DNA from: Pseudoselenomonas ruminantium
Lineage (GTDB): Bacteria > Bacillota > Negativicutes > Selenomonadales > Selenomonadaceae
Length of the DNA: 55,397 nt
Assembly: GCA_015058655.1 (NCBI GenBank)
Contig: SVBX01000022.1
Coordinates: 1-55,397, forward strand
Reading direction: 5' to 3'
Positions within the stretch are counted from its first letter, which is position 1. Every line of letters starts with the position of its first letter. Below, piece by piece: positions 50,075-55,397 of this stretch. Both the position numbers and the translations under genes were made by a program. The notes below the pieces were generated by a model that was not told where the DNA came from, ran no database searches, and was given only the letters and a program-made list of their open reading frames with translations.

Positions 50075-51514
50075 ATGAGTGTTGAAAGAAAGCATTTGGC
50101 GGTGCTGGGGGGGCTGTGGCTGCTGCTTTACATGCTGGGGAATAATCTGCTGGTGGTAACTGACCCCGTGGAGTGCAACTATACGGAAACGGCATATGAG
50201 ATGCTGGAATCCGGCAATTATTTTTCTCCCCGCATATTTGGCAATTACTGGTTTGACAAGCCCATCCTCTTTTACTGGGAAGTGATGGCAGCTTTCAAAG
50301 TGTTTGGCTACACGGATTTTGCAGCCAGGCTGGCACCTGCCCTGATGATGGGAGTGGCTCTGCTGCTGCTTTACTGGTGGGGACGGAGACTTTACGGTGC
50401 CAGGACGGCGCTGGCGGCAGCCTTGATCATGGCTACTTCCCTTGAGTCCTGGTATGTGGGGCATGCCATCATCACCGATACGACTTTGCTGGTAACTGTA
50501 TCGCTGGCCCTGATGGCCTTTTACAACGGTTACCGGGAGGGCAACTATAATTGGTATTATCTGTCCTTTGCATCTGCAGGGCTGGCGGTACTGGATAAGG
50601 GGCCTATCGGCCTGTGCCTGCCCGGGCTCATCGTCCTGCTGTTCCTGCTGTGGCAGCGAGACCTCAAGGTGCTTTTTGTAAGGCAGACGCTTATTGGTTT
50701 CGTCTTGTTCTTCCTGGTGGTGAGCATATGGTATGTGCCCATGTACATGCTGCACGGGCAGGCTTTCATTGATGTCTTCCTGGGGGGACACAATGTGATG
50801 CGGGCAACTGTGTCCGAACACCCTGAGTACAATGTCTGGTATTATTACCCGGTGGTATTCCTGTTGGGATTTTTCCCTTGGGTATTGGCGGCGATTCCCG
50901 CCCTGGTGAAAAGGTGGCGGGGAGGCTGGCGGCTGACTTTGGATGCGGATACCCGTTTCCTGCTGGTGTGGGCCGTGACGGTATTCGGGGTGTTTGAATG
51001 TTTCGCCACCAAGTATGTCACCTATACTTTTCCCTACATGTTTCCCGTGGTGCTGCTGATGGCCAGGCATTTTTGCCAATGGGGAAAGAAGCTCTATTAT
51101 GCGGTGGCTGCGCTGGCGCTTTTTTATGTTGTGCTTCTCTTTGGGGTGGCAGTGCCCCAGATGGCCCGCTTTTCCACCCAGAGCATGGCTGTGACGGCAG
51201 CGCCTTATCTGGAAAAGGGCATTCCTGTCTACAGCTATGGCCGTCACGGCGGCGTGGTTTCTTTCACTTACTATACGAGGCAGTATATCTATGATTTGGT
51301 TTCCCCGGAGGAAGAGGCGAAGCAGTCGCAAAAAATGGACTGGAGCATCACCCACATCTCACCTACCAAGAACATGGCAGACATTGAAAAGGACAGCGCC
51401 TTCCTGCTGATTGCCACGGAGAAAGCGGCCCAGGAAATGCAGGAAAGATTCCCAGGCAGGTGGCAGATGTTGGAAGGCGGCCATAAACGCCAGCTTTACT
51501 ATAGAACTCCGTGA
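50075..51514 (+). CDS. GT39/ArnT-like membrane glycosyltransferase
   Basis: A 479-residue polytopic membrane protein of the PMT/ArnT superfamily, which transfers sugars from undecaprenyl-phosphate-linked donors to lipid A or other envelope acceptors. The first periplasmic loop has DPVECNYTETAYEML, the acidic position of the family, followed by NYWFDKPILFYW, and about ten hydrophobic segments alternate through residue 370. The C-terminal 100 residues are soluble. It lies 80 nt after the regulator gene and could be co-transcribed. The sugar is unknown. Confidence 0.85.
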   Translation: MSVERKHLAVLGGLWLLLYMLGNNLLVVTDPVECNYTETAYEMLESGNYFSPRIFGNYWFDKPILFYWEVMAAFKVFGYTDFAARLAPALMMGVALLLLYWWGRRLYGARTALAAALIMATSLESWYVGHAIITDTTLLVTVSLALMAFYNGYREGNYNWYYLSFASAGLAVLDKGPIGLCLPGLIVLLFLLWQRDLKVLFVRQTLIGFVLFFLVVSIWYVPMYMLHGQAFIDVFLGGHNVMRATVSEHPEYNVWYYYPVVFLLGFFPWVLAAIPALVKRWRGGWRLTLDADTRFLLVWAVTVFGVFECFATKYVTYTFPYMFPVVLLMARHFCQWGKKLYYAVAALALFYVVLLFGVAVPQMARFSTQSMAVTAAPYLEKGIPVYSYGRHGGVVSFTYYTRQYIYDLVSPEEEAKQSQKMDWSITHISPTKNMADIEKDSAFLLIATEKAAQEMQERFPGRWQMLEGGHKRQLYYRTP

Positions 51515-51565
51515 ATCAAGCCCGGTAGGGCGCAGATGAACGCTAAGTTATATTTAAGGGCGTGT

Positions 51566-51582
51566 GGACACCGTTAGGTGTC
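51566..51582. other. Hairpin upstream of a secreted protein gene
   Basis: GGACACC, loop GTT, then a perfect complement GGTGTCC, flanked by TTAA on both sides and without a T tract. It may be a 5' leader stem. Confidence 0.4.
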
Positions 51583-51668
51583 CGTTAAGCTTACTATTAT
51601 GAGGCAGAACACTGAAGCAGCTTGTTGCTGATGCCTATGAGTTTGATAGATCGATCTGCAAGGGAGCT

Positions 51669-52250
51669 ATGAATATGAAAAAGATTATTGCAAAGGCTTT
51701 GCTTGTCGCAAGCCTGCTGACGGTGGCAGCACCGGCTTGGGCCGCAGAGCCGGAAACGGCTCAGGATAAGGGAGTGCAGGCCTATAAGGTGCAGCTACAT
51801 GATACCTTGGACAGGGAGGGCTTTATCAAGGCCTACAATCAGGCCAATCCCGAATATCCCATGGGGAAGCCCAGCGAGCCGAAAGCGGCGGGAAACTACT
51901 TCACCACGGTTTCTCCCATTGGTGACAAGGAGGCAGTCATCATCAATGCTAACGGTGAGGGCAGGCTTTCCAATGTCATTTTGATGCATAAGGGAAAAAT
52001 CCTGGAGGAAGAATTAGGACAGCTCTACAAGGTATATGCAGGCATCATCAATGCGTTGGGCTATCAGGCAGTGGACAATCATGATGTCAAGTACGCCCAT
52101 TCCTTCCAGGAATTAGACCTGACTTCCACGGAAGCTATAGCCACCCGCTTCACTCGTGAGGACAATGAGCGCATCTACACCTTTTACAAGAGCTATAATC
52201 CCAAGACGGATGTGTGCATGATTCTGGTGGAAGCAGTCGTAGAAAAATAA
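51669..52250 (+). CDS. Small secreted protein of unknown function
   Basis: A 193-residue protein with a clear signal peptide (MNMKKIIAKALLVASLLTVA, cleavage after PAWA). The mature part contains YFTTVSPIGDKEAVIINANGEGRLSNVILMHKGKILEEELG, predicted mixed alpha/beta, with no cysteine motif or lipobox. I do not recognise the family; it is likely periplasmic in this diderm. AAGGGAGC stands before two ATGs (51669 and 51675), and the second has better spacing. The gene stands alone, followed by an R1 repeat. Confidence 0.75.
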   Translation: MNMKKIIAKALLVASLLTVAAPAWAAEPETAQDKGVQAYKVQLHDTLDREGFIKAYNQANPEYPMGKPSEPKAAGNYFTTVSPIGDKEAVIINANGEGRLSNVILMHKGKILEEELGQLYKVYAGIINALGYQAVDNHDVKYAHSFQELDLTSTEAIATRFTREDNERIYTFYKSYNPKTDVCMILVEAVVEK

Positions 52251-52321
52251 TAAAGCAAAATATGAAAATGGAATGTCATAGTAAATCAAGGGCGTTTCAT
52301 AAAATATGCAGGCGACCACAA

Positions 52322-52408
52322 AGCCTTTCCCTTGAGGGGGCGGCGAAGCCGCGGGTGTCCGGTGGACACCCTGGACAGGTGGCAGCCGAAGGCTGACGGA
52401 TGAGGTGT
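52322..52408. repeat. R1 palindromic repeat with internal insertion
   Basis: Starts AGCCTTTCCCTTGAGGGGG and ends GGCAGCCGAAGGCTGACGGATGAGGTG as in R1, but about 35 bp with its own hairpins (GGCGAAGCC; GGTGTCCGGTGGACACC) are inserted where the first hairpin should close. Confidence 0.7.
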
Positions 52409-52468
52409 GAATGAACACGATAAGGCAGATAAACGAGGGAATGCTCCTGCATAGTAAATGATAATGAC

Positions 52469-53830
<1,362 letters not shown>

Positions 53831-53878
53831 AAAACTGATAAATCATATGCAGGCTTTCGACAAGCTCTCTCAAAAAAT

Positions 53879-53926
53879 GCACGCCAAAAGCGGCCGCACT
53901 GCTGATGCGGCCGCTTTTTGGCGTGC
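53879..53926. terminator. Bidirectional terminator between eno and the lipoprotein gene
   Basis: A long near-perfect stem (GCACGCCAAAA-GCGGCCGCA with its complement, 53879-53926) that has A runs on one side and T runs on the other. It can serve eno on the plus strand and the converging gene on the minus strand. Confidence 0.85.
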
Positions 53927-53938
53927 AGTGAATACATT

Positions 53939-55213
53939 TTATTCTACGCAGGCTTCAAACACATACTGATTGCCCAGCACGGTCATGTTGGTATTGTTGA
54001 TTTCTGAGGCGCGGTGCAGAAGATTCCAGGCCTCTTGGTATTTCCCTTGTGCTATCTTGCACAGGGCCAGATTATTGCAGGCATCGGCCTGCTGGGGGAC
54101 GAGTTCCAGCACTTTTTCAAAGTCCCGGGCAGCCTCCTTGTGCTTGCCGTTTTTCATCAGCAGGACGCCGCGGTTGTACCAGGCCTGGGGCAGGCTGGGA
54201 GTGTCTTTGATGAGCTGGCTGTAGTTTTTGATGGCATAGCTGGCCTTTCCCTGCTGCGCTTCCATCAGAGCCAGGTTGTAGCGGGCGGCGGAGCTCTTGG
54301 GATCGCGCTTCAGGGCAGAGGTGAAGTCCTGAAGGGCTTTTTCCTGCTCTCCGCGCTTGCTGTAGACGATGCCGCGGTAGATGTAGGCTGAGGCGTTTTT
54401 CTCGCTGGCAAGTCTCTTTTCTGCTGCCCGCAAGGAGGTGTCGCTGTCGTCGGGAGCCTGGGCCTGCTGCCAGAGGTTCAGGATGTCCTGCCCGTAGGTG
54501 GTGCCGGGGACGGCCCAGTTGCCGTTGAGCCCCGTCCAGTATTTGATTTTGCCGTAGAGGTCAGGACGGCTCTGGATCAGCAGCTCATAGCGGGGGTCGA
54601 CGATTTTTTCCTGAGGGCGTTTGGTACTGGTGTAGGCTAGGAGGTGCTGGATGTGAGCCCGGACGCCAATCTGGGCGGTAGGGAAGGCGGCGCCCTTAAC
54701 CTTGTTGCCTGTGGCGCCCAGGCCGCAGAAGTTGTTTTGGCTGGGCAGCACATCTCCGCCGTAGGCGAAGAAGCCTGTTTCCTTCAGGGCCTGGCAAAGA
54801 GCGACATCAGGGCGGATGCCTTCTTTGCCTGCCTCTTTATAGTAGCTTGCAACGATTTCCTCTACGGAGCAGGTGAGCTTGGGGGTGGGATTGCGCTTCT
54901 TGATGAAAGCTGTCATCTGTTCTTCCGTGGCTTCGGCCTGTCCTTGTATGGTGATGGAGGCGGCATTAGCCAGAGCTTCCGTCAATGGCTCCGCGTAGGC
55001 AGGAGCCAGATGGAAGCGGACGGCCTTGATGGCATTTTTATTTATCTTGCCGGGCATTTCTGCGGGAAAGTCTGGACGGGAAAGCATGAGGTTCTGGGCG
55101 GGCAGGGAATTTTCCCTGTAGGCGGCGGGGGCCTCCTTGGCGCAGGCGGCGAAGGAGGGCAGAAGCAGCAGGCATAGCAGTCCTGCGGTGAGATGTTTCA
55201 CACTTTTCTTCAT
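53939..55213 (-). CDS. Lipoprotein with glucosaminidase and TPR domains
   Basis: A 424-residue probable lipoprotein: hydrophobic signal and lipobox SFAAC with Cys24 as the lipidated residue. Residues about 110-260 form a glucosaminidase (PF01832-like) domain: SVEEIVASYYKEAGKEGIRPDVALCQALKETGFF, with the likely catalytic Glu, then NNFCGLGATG and AQIGVRAHIQHLLAYTS. From about 280 there are TPRs (AYIYRGIVYSKRGEQEKALQDFTSALKRDP; AWYNRGVLLMKNGKHKEAARDFEKVLELVP). A role in peptidoglycan trimming with protein partners is inferred. ATG 55213 is used, with AGGAAG upstream; a frame opening at 55240 lacks one. Confidence 0.88.
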   Translation of the reverse strand: MKKSVKHLTAGLLCLLLLPSFAACAKEAPAAYRENSLPAQNLMLSRPDFPAEMPGKINKNAIKAVRFHLAPAYAEPLTEALANAASITIQGQAEATEEQMTAFIKKRNPTPKLTCSVEEIVASYYKEAGKEGIRPDVALCQALKETGFFAYGGDVLPSQNNFCGLGATGNKVKGAAFPTAQIGVRAHIQHLLAYTSTKRPQEKIVDPRYELLIQSRPDLYGKIKYWTGLNGNWAVPGTTYGQDILNLWQQAQAPDDSDTSLRAAEKRLASEKNASAYIYRGIVYSKRGEQEKALQDFTSALKRDPKSSAARYNLALMEAQQGKASYAIKNYSQLIKDTPSLPQAWYNRGVLLMKNGKHKEAARDFEKVLELVPQQADACNNLALCKIAQGKYQEAWNLLHRASEINNTNMTVLGNQYVFEACVE

Positions 55214-55353
55214 GGACAAATCTTCCTTTCTCTTGAGCATGACTTTATTTTACGCCATTTATCCTTGTTTGTATATGTATTCTTGGGCAGCATCTTTTCC
55301 TGTGGGAGAAAATATGCTAGAACCCGACTTTGCCACGAAATCAAAAATCTCGC

Positions 55354-55397
55354 ATCAAAAAAAGCAAGGAATTTCAAAGGTTTTCCTTGCTTTTTTA
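55354..55397 (-). terminator. Terminator at the window edge
   Basis: AAAAAAGCAAGGAA and its complement TTCCTTGCTTTTTT form a 14-bp stem at the right edge. On the minus strand it would end a gene lying beyond the window. 55214-55353 holds only the upstream region of the lipoprotein gene. Confidence 0.7.

Overview
The window looks like chromosome of a flagellated diderm Firmicute (Negativicutes), most likely Selenomonas or a close relative. The grounds are a Firmicute-type late flagellar cluster (yvyF-flgM-flgN-flgK-flgL-yviE-fliW-csrA-flaG-fliD-fliS-fliT-fliC), a selenium-dependent molybdenum hydroxylase accessory gene, outer-membrane-type heptosyltransferases, and fairly high G+C with dispersed palindromic repeats. 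The taxon is inferred from gene content; no 16S gene is present.

Layout. (1) 1-5100: housekeeping genes. These are yqeB; a strongly promoted, non-coding, highly structured region of about 580 nt that ends in a terminator (candidate large ncRNA, family not recognised); a minus-strand queF-pdxK-radical SAM group; and comF. (2) 5098-7319: ilvBN. (3) 7411-19323: flagellar filament and junction genes with their control circuit (FlgM, FliW, CsrA). The fliC leader carries a sigma-28-type promoter and two good CsrA-site matches, one covering the Shine-Dalgarno. (4) 19443-44594: a 25-kb block made almost only of glycosyltransferases, directly downstream of flagellin: two double-domain GT2 proteins, four GT41 (SPINDLY/OGT-like) proteins with five catalytic domains, two autotransporter-type O-heptosyltransferases (BAHT, TibC-like) plus a third as a remnant, and GT9, DUF5672, GT61-propeller, GT4 and GT2 enzymes. 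It shows tandem duplication, gene remnants, A+T-rich insertions and a small DUF559 nuclease gene between inverted palindromic repeats. (5) 44812-49994: Leloir galactose genes galK-galE-galT and a LacI-type regulator, with matching operator-like sites before galK and before the regulator. (6) 50075-55213: GT39 membrane glycosyltransferase, small secreted protein, enolase, and a minus-strand lipoprotein with glucosaminidase and TPR domains.

How it fits together. FlgM would hold sigma-28 until hook completion. FliW and CsrA would gate flagellin translation. FliS, FliT and FlgN chaperone export of filament and junction proteins. The glycosyltransferase block is best read as a flagellin (or other surface protein) glycosylation island. 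The BAHT and GT9 enzymes imply ADP-heptose as one donor, and the GT41 enzymes imply UDP-sugars. The adjacent galactose genes can interconvert UDP-glucose and UDP-galactose. No ADP-heptose synthesis genes are in the window, so that supply would have to come from elsewhere.

Two repeat families recur and are called R1 and R2 here. R1 is a C-rich/G-rich hairpin followed by a GGATGAGGTG tail. R2 is a CCGCCCCC/GGGGGCGG hairpin followed by a GGTGGTGGGGGG tail. One R2 copy sits in frame inside a glycosyltransferase gene, and two R2 copies bracket the DUF559 gene. The novelty candidates I rate highest are the structured RNA at about 1090-1668, the BAHT + GT41 glycosylation island beside flagellin, and the R2-DUF559 cassette.
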